DNA of 64,000 bases, taken from Trichobilharzia regenti (lineage: Eukaryota > Platyhelminthes > Trematoda > Strigeidida > Schistosomatidae). The stretch lies in NCBI GenBank assembly GCA_944472135.2, contig OX235263.1, positions 26,775,379 to 26,839,378 on the forward strand. Reading direction: 5' to 3'. The notes beneath the pieces are model-generated. The model saw nothing but the letters and a program-made list of their open reading frames with translations. It was not told the DNA's origin and ran no database searches. The position numbers and the translations under genes are program-made. Position 1 is the stretch's first letter; each line of letters opens with the position of its first letter. Shown piece by piece: positions 10,370 to 19,775 of the stretch.

Positions 10370-11515
10370 TGGTAATGTATTCATGATTGACTACCATTTG
10401 TGGTGTGACAAAGAAAAGTTGTTATAATCTGAACAGCTTCGATTTTCAAGAGAAACTGCAGTTAGATCTTCATTTCGAACTACCTATATTGCGTATTGCA
10501 AATGAAATTTGAGAAAATGGAAGGTTTCACTGCTCTCAATGATTTACTATATTAAATAACCTAAATATAGTGTACTCGCAACATAACTCTAAACAGTTTA
10601 TTACCTAGGCAACATGAGAACAATGTACTGTGGATGGTCTCCTTTGGTTTATTTACTGGTCAATCCTCTGAATTCATCACTTCCAAAACAATGAATAGAT
10701 TAACGTTATGTCTACACCGACATTATATTCTCGGAACATGTTAGTTTACTGTATTTTCAGCACTGTGCATGATCAGAGTTAAATAAACCCATTGTTTGGT
10801 AATACGATATTCGCTTTATGATTTTAAATTTATTTAGATCGCCTGTGATAATTTCAAAAGTGGAGTCAAGTCGTTTACAAGAAAGAGGCGACTGTGTATC
10901 ACAGAAATTCAATTATGTACACGTATCATCTTCAGAGTGTTTATGAAATTAGATTGAATTACGATGCCGATGCATGATAAGCTTCATATTGAAATTACTC
11001 ACACTCCTATAAAGCAAAATATTTGTGAAAGTGTTTTTATCACCAGTTATCGTGATGTTTATATATATGTATATGTGTATAAACAAACTAACAGGCCTAC
11101 AGTGAGATAGTGAGAAATACATTCACACTGCGGAAAAAAATCTGTAAATATCTCCTGTCATTAAGATAATACTATGCTTCATTCTTTAAAACAAGCGATT
11201 ACTGTTAAAAAAGACCATTATATAATGAATTCATCAATTTCTGTTGGACTCGTCAGTCGAATACTCTAGAGACGCTATTATGCATATAATTTCCTTTTCA
11301 GGTAAAATATATACAAACACAGGAACATTGTGACAGCAAATAAGTGTCAGTTTGACCAAATATATGATCTGTCAGTTGTGAGTGATAGTCTGTTAACATC
11401 GTCATTATGTGAATACTATCCATTAAAGGCAAATATTAACAGATGAACTGGTTTTATTGTAGTGGAATTAAATACATTTATAAACACCTAGATATGTTGT
11501 TTTATGGTGCGTTGG
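10370..11515. other. unassigned AT-rich DNA
   Basis: No gene, tRNA or recognised element seen on either strand. Confidence 0.4.
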
Positions 11516-11519
11516 TGGT

Positions 11520-11716
11520 ATTTTTTATTTTTTTATTTTTGATTACAGCTTGACTCCACACCGTATTTTTGGTACAAGTGTGGAATTTTCAGCGTGGACA
11601 TCGGTAGCCCAAAGTTCGCAGGCCGACCATAGATATCAGGTGTGCGTCGGCGTGGGCTCGAACCCCGGACCATGTGCATGGTCGGCGAGAGTCCTAACCA
11701 CTGTGCCACCGACGCA
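11520..11716 (-). mobile_element. tRNA-derived SINE with CR1-like tail (SINE-C)
   Basis: Minus strand: tRNA-like head starting at 11716, with box B region 'GGGTTCGAGCC' (complement of 11655-11665). The middle contains 'cctgatatctatggtcgg'. The 3' tail 'gctgaaaattccacacttgt' continues to 'tacggtgtggagtcaagctg', about 50 bp nearly identical to the CR1 LINE end. An A/T-rich run closes it at 11520-11540. Other copies: 29263, 29797, 40798, 51158. Confidence 0.85.
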
Positions 11717-11938
11717 CGGTTAGGATGCTTGCTGACCATGCACACGGTCCGGGGTTCGATCCCCGGCCTACGACGCACTCCTCTACCTCGCTGAGATAGA
11801 AAAATTGCTGGTTAAGAGGGAAGGTTGGGCATGAGGCTAGCAACCCCATCCTGTAAAATAATCACTACTACAGAAACTTCAAGCCACTAGCTTGAAGCCC
11901 TATGTCCCAGTGGGGAACGTGAAAGAGAGAAAAAAAAG
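11713..11938 (+). mobile_element. SINE-R copy, head-to-head with SINE-C
   Basis: Begins at the 5' end of the neighbouring minus-strand SINE-C with a few overlapping bases and lacks the first part of box A. Box B 'GGTTCGATCCC' is intact at 11752-11762. The body 'aggttgggcatgaggctagc' and tail 'gccctatgtcccagtgggga' are those of SINE-R, followed by an A-rich end. Confidence 0.8.
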
Positions 11939-11959
11939 ATATGTTGTTAATAATATTGA

Positions 11960-12450
11960 AATAGAAAAAAATTGTTGGTGACTGATACTGGTCGTTGTTG
12001 CTGTTGGTGGTGGGTTATCTTCACTATCTCCGTCTTCGCTATGTCTTCACTGGTTGCCAGCCTCTGCAGTCAGTTTTTTGGTCTTTGCTTGCCTGTAAGT
12101 CTTCGAGTTTGTGTGCCATTAGACATAAATCATGCATGCGCAAAATCCAGATATATTAGAGTCTTCTTATCGATCCAACGTATTCCTGTCTGCTCACTTC
12201 CTGTACACAGCCTGACGCATAATTCAGTTCACCACAATTAGGAATATCATGGGTGATAATAGGCAAGCAGTCTTGTCTTACTCCTGTGTACACTTCGAAT
12301 GCCTCAATAAGCTTTCCATTGTTGGCAACCTGACACGTGGCACTGTCAAATTGCCAGCTGTTGTGTGAGGTTGATAAAGATTTTGGTACTGCACACGGTA
12401 GCATGGAGGTAATTTCAAATTGATTCTCCGCGCCTTTCTTACTCTTGCTT
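11960..12450 (-). pseudogene. RTE reverse transcriptase fragment
   Basis: Minus-strand frames contain 'ATCQVANNGKLIEAFEVYTG' then 'VRQDCLPIIT', corresponding to the RTE RT region before and in motif B (normally GVRQGCLLSP). Here G is replaced by D and the frame shifts afterwards. Downstream are the decayed F-A-D-D region and the template-like sequence near 'ctggttgccagcctctgcag'. No endonuclease remains. Confidence 0.7.
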
Positions 12451-12454
12451 GCAT

Positions 12455-12735
12455 TGAGGGAAGACAAATCGGCTGACTGACTGACTTCTCAAACGTTTTC
12501 ACCAGCCCACCATGTCATTTCGCCTCTGCGATTCCAGTGAAGAGTAAGTTTTTTTTCTATTTTTTCATATATTTTTATCTATTTTTTCTTGTGTGTAGAA
12601 GTTTCTCTAGCAGTTTGATGATTTTTGTGGTGTAGGGTTGATAGCTGCACGCCTCATCCTCCCTCTTCACATAGGCTTGGGACCGGCTAGAAACCTAGCA
12701 AGCAACCAAATAGGCGAGGTTCAAAGTATTATTGT
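12455..12735 (-). repeat. dispersed module C, second copy
   Basis: Homologous to 7790-8062 ('cttgggaccggctagaaacc', 'agaagtttctctagcagttt', 'accagcccaccatgtcattt'). On the minus strand it lies directly upstream of the RTE RT fragment and directly downstream of a 5S rRNA-like sequence. That order would fit a 5S-headed SINE, but the other copies lack the 5S part. Confidence 0.6.
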
Positions 12736-12749
12736 GTGGAATGTCTAAA

Positions 12750-12872
12750 GCCGGAAACATCGGGTATTCGCAGCTGGTCACCCATGGAAGTGCTAATCAG
12801 GTCTAATGTTACTCAACTTTACTGATTAGAAGGGAATAGGTGTTTTCAACGTAATGTAGTCTCCGACGCACG
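12750..12872 (-). pseudogene. 5S rRNA pseudogene (or 5S-derived SINE head)
   Basis: Read on the minus strand, the 123 bp follow 5S rRNA along its whole length: 'acgttgaaaacacc' near the 5' side, 'agttgagtaacatt' in the middle (5S: agTTAAGCAACgT), 'tagcacttccatgggtgacc' (5S: TAGTACTTGGATGGGTGACC), and 'gcgaatacccgatgtttccg' at the 3' end. Length is right for 5S, but I estimate 25-30% differences, so it is not a functional gene. Confidence 0.75.
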
Positions 12873-12879
12873 TTAGTAA

Positions 12880-14085
12880 GGATGTTCCTTTTTGTGGCGA
12901 TTTGTTATAACAACGTGCATATATGTCACCACTTTGTATTCCGAGGGTAACATCCAGATTCGGGCTTGAGCTTTTAGATTTAGTTAACAGCAGCATGTAT
13001 TTTATGGGGTGGGTTTCAAAAGAAACCATTTCCTCACTTTTAGCCTAACTACTGGCTAGATGAGGTTTAAGAATGCCTTCGATTTGAATCAGATCCAGAT
13101 GCCATCCATGGCTGGTGAGCATTTCATGATGTAAAAAATACTTCGATCGCAACATTATTTGAAGTCAAATTAAAGAACAATGCCATTGAACAAAACGCAC
13201 CTTTTTCCCCTTTTGAATTTATCTTTGTTGGTAGGAAATTTTTAATTTTATTCATTAATCGTGTTTCTATTTCGATGTGTTTGCGCGGGTGATTGAAAAA
13301 TTTCTAAAATCAGGTTAACACTGGGTAGAAGAAAAGTATCAATCCTTTTGTTAATGATTTCAGAGAGTCATACTATGGAAAAACTTCGGATTGATTTTCT
13401 GTTACTGTACCATATTTCATTCTGTCAAGATATATTAGTAAAATGTCATGTAGTTATAGTCTTTTTTTATTGAGAGAAAACGTTGCCTAATTCATTTTTA
13501 ACTGAGCGTTCGTTGTATGAGCGTTGAATTTACACGATGCCAGTGAATTGCTTTTCACTTCAATGGCCGTTCTGTTTTATAGATTGATAAAAATGATTGG
13601 CGTAAATAACAAAGATTTATGCGAGATACTTTATTTATTTATTTCTCAATTCCTAATGATGAATAATGAATTGCAATCATTTAAATTAGGTATAAGACTA
13701 ATTAATAGTGAATTTGGTGATATTTATTTGTGGTATTGATATGTATCCACATGATGTGTGTGTGTTATTTTGACAGTCTGTTATATTTTGCTATGTGTAT
13801 ATGGATCGATATTCCATTATAACTAACATTATGCTTTTATCTGTCCACTAACTAAATAAACAGGTATGACCTTATTATCACATGACATTACAACGAATCA
13901 TGGTATGATGTTTTCTGATTGGTTCATGTGTATTAGCCGTTTTCATATATACTCTTGTTTTATCATTCTTATTCTTGTTGTACACACATTTCGTACATTT
14001 TAAGTACCCTTCCACTCACACACTTGTGTGACATTTATTTTCCTTGTCTGGAAAATACAAGTATCATCGTAAACCTCGTGGTCTT
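12880..14085. other. unassigned AT-rich DNA
   Basis: No gene or element recognised. The open frame at 13524-13739 has no recognisable domain. Confidence 0.4.
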
Positions 14086-14089
14086 CTGA

Positions 14090-15025
14090 TTTCCTTCTTT
14101 CCGCGTCAGGACTATTAACTACTCGACGAGTATATAACACCAAGAAACTAAGACATTCTGGTGTAACCCAGCCCTTACTCCTACAATTTGTTAAGTCCCG
14201 TATTCTGCCTATTATTCTCTATTGCTCCCCCTTAGTCTTTCCTGGGCTATTAAAGAAAGACTATACCTTATTACGTAGGATGTTAAAGGTTGTCAGCAGG
14301 GTAAGCAGTTTGCCACTTAGCCGGCTTGTTAATATTCTGGTGGACAGGCACATGGACTCATGTGAAAAATGGGCGAAATCCATTTTATCTGACTCACAAC
14401 ACCCTCTACATTCACAACTCTCCCCTTGTATCTCTTCAGGGAAAACCAGAAGCCTATATAGGAAACTATATGCTCGCACTAGTAAGTACAAAAACTCATC
14501 CATACCCTACCTAGCTCGTGTTCTGTGCGATAAAGAAAGCATTAAGTGTGAAACCTTTAGCTTAATAAATAGTCAGTAGAACAAATGGATCTCGTCTTTC
14601 CAAGTCACATCATTTACAGGTACAAAGTTTTCTCTCTACCTTTTTTTTTCTTTTTTTCTCTTTCTGTGTTTATTTTTCTTATGTGCCGTTTCGTTTCTCT
14701 CTTCCTTACAAACTGTACTTAAAACATTCTTCTTCGTTCTTTCACACTCTGTATATCTCGACCATTTCGCTATCGCTTACGCCAGTAAATATGCTAGTAG
14801 TATCTACTTTTCTAACACCTTCAAACACTCTGTTTAAATTTTGGTTTTCCTACCAACATGCTAATATGTTGTTGTCAAAACTGACTGAGATAACTTTAAT
14901 CTATGTAGAACTTTATTTATTGTTAACGTATTAACTGGATGCAATATTGTGGTAAAAATGCTGAGAATTCCATTCTGTATCACAAGTACTGATTTGGAAT
15001 AAAGCTATTATCTTATCTTATCTTA
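14090..15025 (+). mobile_element. CR1 LINE 3' half with (TTATC)n tail
   Basis: From about 14100 to 14579 the plus strand encodes the C-terminal region of the CR1 RT protein: 'SPLVFPGLLKKDY', 'LKVVSRVSSLPLSRLVNILV', 'KSILSDSQHPLHSQLSPC' and 'YARTSKYKNSSIPYLA', closely like the copies at 2.7 kb and 62.5 kb. The frame is open from 14280 to its stop at 14579. The 3' UTR ends 'gctgagaattccattctg ... tggaataaagctattatc' with repeated TTATC units, unlike the AAT/TTA tails of the other CR1 copies. The RT core is lost by 5' truncation. Confidence 0.85.
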
Positions 15026-15194
15026 TAATTGGCGACGGGGAAAACTCTAATAACTCACTCAGCAGCAGTACATAACAGATATGTATTCTGAATTGTGTCT
15101 CTCATTTTTCTGCATGTTATATGAACTGAAGAGAGTTGTAGGAGAGTATCTCGTTAGATTTTATGTTTGATGAAATATCAAATGTTCGCGAATA

Positions 15195-15290
15195 ATCCCC
15201 ATTTAGGCATTAATGAGGAAAACAAAACACATAGTTCAGTGAAGTCTCTTTTCAGAAGCGAATTTATTCACTTAGCTGTACAATCGCAGT

Positions 15291-15350
<60 letters not shown>

Positions 15351-15700
15351 TTTTTCTATACTTCTGTGTACATTAGGTTTGTCCGATAAGAAGAGAGATA
15401 AGTTAGAGTTACTGTTGTCAAGACATTTCAAAAATGTGACCAATAATCAAATTGTACCTAGGGTGAGGTTGTGTGAAGGTCGGTAGTGGATAGTGGTGAT
15501 GTGTTATCAAAAAACGTAGTTAATAATGTTGATCAACAGATAGAAGAAATCAAATAAACGCAATAGAGCTACGTGATAGGATGACTAGTCTGGTGAGGGA
15601 GTTGTGATTACGAAATTGTGTTAGAGTTCTAAAGATTACAAATGTTATAAAGAGTTAGAGCTTTAGTAATTTTTTTAGAACTCTTACATAATTCGACACT
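15195..15700 (-). repeat. PLE flank-like repeat without coding part
   Basis: Similar to 49600-50000, the region beside the PLE endonuclease remnant at 50.2-50.4 kb. Shared sequence includes 'gttcag(t/c)gaag..tctcttttc', 'gtgtacatta(g/a)gtttgtc' and the surrounding order. It is probably a solo PLE terminal region. Confidence 0.5.
15294..15346. repeat. (AT)n microsatellite
   Basis: Uninterrupted AT dinucleotide run of about 53 bp, inside the PLE flank-like repeat. Confidence 0.95.
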
Positions 15701-15704
15701 TTCC

Positions 15705-17205
15705 TTTGTTTCTTAGTGCATGCTAATCAGTCAGAGACGCTACTGCTGAGCTGTTCAGGCTCGCAACTAACTTCCTGTCGGACTGCAATGAATACTTCGA
15801 TGTACCACTTTTACTTGGTAACGAATCTTATGCGTCTAGTCTGTGGTGTTTGTGCAGGCCGGTTTCGATCAGTCAAGCCTGAGTTCCTTCAAGATAGTGG
15901 ACACGCTTCGCCGACTAGTGTCGACAGGGACGAATCCTCGACTGAGGACTTCCTGCTTCTGATCATTGAATGTGATATGAATCAAAAGTATCTGAGTTAC
16001 ATTTTTATCTTCTTTTAAACACATACGCTATCGAAGAACTCTAAAGCAGGACATAAATTCCTTTCACCACTACTGTTTATGTTTACAGCTTATTTATTCT
16101 ATCTATGACGGAGTCCAGAATGTCTTGGAAGAGTATGCTTCCCCATCGTCTTCCGGCTTGCTAACATATTATCAATTCATGTGAATTGATTAATTAAACT
16201 ATTTCATAATTAAATATCGCGATGGTTCTGGATAATTGTTATTCATGTAATTTTTATCAAATATACATTGGTACATGTCTGAATTTCAAAAATTAATCCC
16301 GCTTTTCACAATCGTTGTTTCTTCCAAATAGTACATCGGCTAGGTTATCCTATCATAAAGCGTCGCTCTAAAAAATCTTATTTAAATGCTCTACAAGTTC
16401 CAAGCATAATCTTTTAGCCTGGAGCTTATTTTTAACAAATTTCATGTTGCTAAAACTCAGTGTAGAGAAACAGTCTCCTTCTTATGTTTCAAAATAGAAT
16501 CTTCAGAAGTACAAATTAACGAAGGAATCCTCGTTATTTTTTAACTGGATAAACGTATTTCGCACCCAGTTCTGTTTTGCAAAGGTGATAAAATACTGAT
16601 GCTTGTTTAACTAATAGAAGTGGAAAGGATCAACTTAAATCGTCATCTAACTGCAGCATTTTGTCTGACTGATAAAGTCAGACTTCACAACTTGACTTGA
16701 CAACTTTGCATACCGAACAAACTTCAGCATTCTATCTCAGACTGTTTTTTATTTTTCCTCTGAATGTAATCTTTCGCATAGATGTCTTTCTGCTTCATCC
16801 TTCAAATACAAGAGTCGTTTCAGTTTTATTTTGCTAACATTTTAGACATCGGTGATTGCATTTATGGACATTTGGGAACATTTAATCCACCTTCTAGTTT
16901 ATTGTCGAGATCTATGGATGGCACATTCACTGTGCCGAAATCTGAACGTATTCCTCAGTCCTTCACATATTTGAAACTTAGTGTTAGGTGGAATCCTACT
17001 CACTGTTTAGGTCAGAAAGTGAACAAGGTGAGTTGGCCATGCCAGACTGTAATACAAAACGAAAACAATATTGAGGTTTGAATACTATTATTTATAGGAA
17101 ACCGACACACTCTAATGCATACTTGGACACTGTTTCATCCCATCTAGAATCAATAAAAGTACCTCTAGTTAGATGTCTGTATAATTGGGCCAAGGACCTT
17201 ACAGG
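15705..17205. other. unassigned DNA with two open frames of unknown status
   Basis: Two open frames stand out: 15716-16018 (100 codons, Cys/Ser-rich, GC richer than surroundings) and 16782-17081 (99 codons, contains 'DGTFTVPKSERIPQSFTYLK'). I recognise no domain in either and see no clear splice or promoter signals. They could be exon remnants, unclassified repeats or chance. Confidence 0.3.
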
Positions 17206-17210
17206 GCATT

Positions 17211-17613
17211 CAAGTGTTGGTTTGTAGGGATTTGATTGGTTACAGGATTCCATCATGAGCTGACATTAGTTAGAGAACCATTGGAAAACCTGCAGGGAGT
17301 ACTGGACAGCTGTTTCCTCAGCCTAGTTTGGGACTCTTCAGCATTACGCGCCCACCGGGTTTCGAACCCAGGACCTTCTGGTTACAAGGCGAGCTCGTAC
17401 ACCATAGGGCCACTGAGACCCGATCTAATGGTCCTTGAATTCTAACCTCTGCCAATTCACGATATAGCGCGACCGCTAACCAATGTCTTCGGCGAGTATT
17501 TGTCCTCACACCCGACCTGCTGCACCCTACCGGTCACGACTTCCCACTGGAACTAATATCAACTCATGATGAAATCCTGAAACCAATCAAATCCCTACAA
17601 ACCAACACTTGAA
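17211..17613 (-). mobile_element. HHR-SINE B, minus-strand copy
   Basis: Ends carry imperfect terminal inverted repeats: the outer 'caagtgttggtttgtaggga' at 17212-17231 is answered by 'ccctacaaaccaacacttg' at 17593-17612. On the minus strand it contains a tRNA-like head ('cagtggccctatggtg' box A-like; 'GGTTCGAAACC' box B-like), a hammerhead-like region (17297-17347), and a tail 'ggttctctaactaatgtcag'. It pairs with the plus-strand copy at 17645-17990. Confidence 0.8.
17297..17347 (-). ncRNA. hammerhead-like motif (SINE B), minus arm
   Basis: Mirror of 17875-17925. Core CTGAAGA (complement of 17335-17341), then a disturbed stem II, GAAA, palindromic ACAGCTGT and cleavage base C, followed by CAGTACTCC. 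The bases after the stem II loop read GGCTGAG instead of GGGAC, so this version is probably inactive. Confidence 0.6.
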
Positions 17614-17644
17614 TACCAATGAGATGCTCACTGGCGACTGGCCC

Positions 17645-17990
17645 TATTCAGGTAGGTACTTACCTGGAATTCCAGTGGAGAGTCTTGACCTGTAGGGTGC
17701 AGCAGGTCGGGTGTGAGGACAAATACTCGCCGAAGACATTGGTTAGCGGTCGCGCTATATCGTGAATTGTCAGAGGTTAGAATTCAAGGACCATTAGATC
17801 GGGTCTCAGTGGCCCTATGGTGTACGAGCTCGCCTTGTAACCAGAAGGTCCTGGGTTCGAAACCCGGTGGGCGCGTAATGCTGAAGAGTCCCAAACTAGG
17901 CTGAGGAAACAGCTGTCCAGTACTCCCTGCAGGTTTTCCAATGGTTCTCTAACTAATGTCAGCTCATGATGAAATCCCTACAAGGAAGTC
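17645..17990 (+). mobile_element. HHR-SINE B, plus-strand copy
   Basis: Right arm of the palindrome. Order: 'gcgactggccctattcagg' 5' region, box A-like 'TGGCCCTATGG' (about 17810-17820), box B-like 'GGTTCGAAACC' at 17854-17864, hammerhead-like motif, and tail 'tggttctctaactaatgtc'. The fuller copy at 36490-36890 shows the same order. Confidence 0.8.
17875..17925 (+). ncRNA. hammerhead-like motif (SINE B), plus arm
   Basis: Stem I GTAATG/CAGTAC with one mismatch; core CTGAAGA at 17881-17887 (fits CUGANGA); stem II starts GTCCC but its 3' strand is altered; GAAA at 17906-17909; palindromic ACAGCTGT as stem III; predicted cleavage between 17917 and 17918. The better-preserved 22691-22740 copy supports the reading. 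Confidence 0.6.
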
Positions 17991-18039
17991 AGAAGACATA
18001 AATAATGAAAGCAAATAAATAAATGAAGCATTAGTTGTG

Positions 18040-18602
18040 AATAACAATTTTTGTGACAAAGAGCCCCCGTAGTAATTCAATATAAAAAGGGAACATCAGA
18101 GGCGTCACGTAGGATTCCGAGGATGAGGTCACATTAGGCTTTAAACTGGTCAGTCAACTCACTCAGAGATAAACTATGTCGGCTTAAGTACCCTATAGAT
18201 CCAATTAAGTAAAATAATGATACTTAGCAAATACCGTGTAATGACTGTGCGCTCAATTACATAATTCACACCAGTAGTTTAGGATGAATTAGATGGTCGG
18301 AACATAAAAACCTGGCTAGACCTAGAATGATGTATTTACCTGTATCTCATCATACAATAGGGCGGCATAAAGTGAAGCTGTTGAATAGAGAGTAGTTAAT
18401 CACTAAATGTTTTTTCATCGAATCAACAGCTAACACGTGCAATTGAAATGGTGCAATGCTTAGACAATATATACGGAAAATTGCAATAAACAATTACGGG
18501 CAAAGAGAAAAAATATATAAAGTAAATCATAAAGCTGTTTGTATAATTCACTGAACAATAAACTCTGCTAGACACATCATCTGGTTATAAATACTGTATC
18601 AC
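18040..18602 (+). mobile_element. Penelope-like element 3' part, strongly decayed
   Basis: Follows the PLE copies at 6.8 and 23.7 kb: 'atataaaaagggaacatcaga' (I-x-Y-K-K-G-T-S), 'gatccaattaagtaaaataa' and 'ccgtgtaatgactgtgcgctc' (C-N-D-C). A decayed stem-loop 'caataaactctgctagac' lies near the end. It abuts an RTE 3' end at 18604. Confidence 0.6.
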
Positions 18603-18603
18603 T

Positions 18604-19645
18604 CACTACGTGGAACATAGGGCTTCAACAACACACCTCCATTTTGTTCTGTTTTCTGTCGTCCTCTTCATCTGCAACCATCATTGACCAAACTTTCTCA
18701 TATCTTCCGAACACTATCTACTCTATGTCATTCCCACACTGACGACACACTAGTCGCTTCCCATCGGGATTCCATTCGAGCACTGGCATGGCTTTCAGTG
18801 TCATTCGGCGGCTTCCTCAATGTATGGCCGATTCATATCCACTTTCTCTTCCATACTTGTTGAGCAATCGGCTCTCGCCTGTTGGTTTGTTCCCATAGTT
18901 TCTTGTTGCTTATTCTTTCTAACCATTTGATCCCTACTATGGAGACAGGGAAGGCAGTTGTTGATGAAAGTCTGCAATCTGTTGGACATTCTTTTCGCTA
19001 CCCGTATAGAAGAACCACCTTCACATTGCTGTCGAAAATGTAAATCGTTTTTCTTACGCTGAGTGTAAAAGATTTCCTAACTGGTTTCAGGTTGATGTAA
19101 GCGTATCTAGCCTATCGGATTGTGGCTGACTGACTTTGAAATCTCTATCCATGCCAGCCACCTGTGGTTGAAACTATGCATCTGTCAAATCTCTTCCGTT
19201 GATGGTGATTGGTGCTGGTTGATGTTGTTGTTAGTGTTGGTTGACTGACTATCTTCAGCACCTCCGCCTTCTCTGTGTTCAGCTTGAGTCCTGTCTACAC
19301 TAACAGTCTACTGGAGTTTGTTAGACATTAAACATATATCACCTGACAAATCCAGATCTTCTGGAATCATCTAATCGGTCTTCCAGCGTATTCCTGACTC
19401 CTCGCCTTCAACAGTCTCACGCATAATCCAGTCCACCAAAACTAAGAATATCATCGATGATAATAGGCAGCCAGTCTTGTCTTACTCCTGTATTCACTTT
19501 GAACGCCTCTCTGAGTTTTCCGTTGTGGATCACTTGACACGTGGAGCCGTCATATAGTTTGCTGTTGAATGAGGTTGACAAAGACTTGAGGTACGCTGTA
19601 GTGCTGAAGTAGTTTCCAAACCTGTTCTCGGTTTAAGCTGTAGTG
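18604..19645 (-). mobile_element. RTE LINE, RT to 3' end, decayed
   Basis: Minus strand: 3' end motif near 18604 (complement of 'gtggaacatagggcttcaac'), C-terminal coding around 18989-18801 with 'SNRLQTFINNCLP' and 'NKQQETMGTN', then decayed RT to about 19645. The RT end contains the region corresponding to 'G-x-L-x-EAF' near 19530. Stops and shifts are frequent. The 5' end is joined to a piece of module C. Confidence 0.75.
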
Positions 19646-19649
19646 TAGG

Positions 19650-19719
19650 GTTGCTAGCTCCACTCCCAACCCTTCCTCTTAGCATGGGCTTGCAACTGAC
19701 TAGAAAACTAGCGAGCCAG

Positions 19720-19720
<1 letters not shown>
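19650..19720 (-). repeat. module C fragment at the RTE 5' junction
   Basis: 'gtgtagggttgctagctccac' and 'catgggcttgcaactgactag' match module C in the same orientation as at 12.6 kb. The RTE-module C junction therefore occurs at three loci. Confidence 0.5.

Positions 19721-19774
<54 letters not shown>
19721..19774. repeat. compound (TA)n(GA)n microsatellite
   Basis: TA run at 19721-19754 followed by a GA run at 19755-19774. Confidence 0.95.

Positions 19775-19775
<1 letters not shown>

Larger units (their letters stand above)
17246..17976. repeat. palindrome with two 307-bp arms
   Basis: Arms 17246-17552 and 17670-17976 are reverse complements of equal length with about seven mismatches by eye. 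They are separated by 117 bp. Each arm is most of an HHR-SINE B unit. The high identity implies a recent inverted duplication or a single fold-back insertion. Confidence 0.9.

Noticed and set aside
11533..11778. 81-codon frame beginning MRRRPGIEPRT, with similar frames at 29131, 40913 and 51055
   Set aside because: This is the conceptual translation of the SINE-C tRNA-like head. It often appears in schistosome gene predictions, but the signal is box B and flanks, not coding sequence.
17318..17509. 63-codon open frame, repeated at 17713-17904 on the other strand
   Set aside because: Both frames translate the tRNA-like head and hammerhead of HHR-SINE B. They are mirror copies of one repeat, so the matching peptides reflect the palindrome and not a protein gene.
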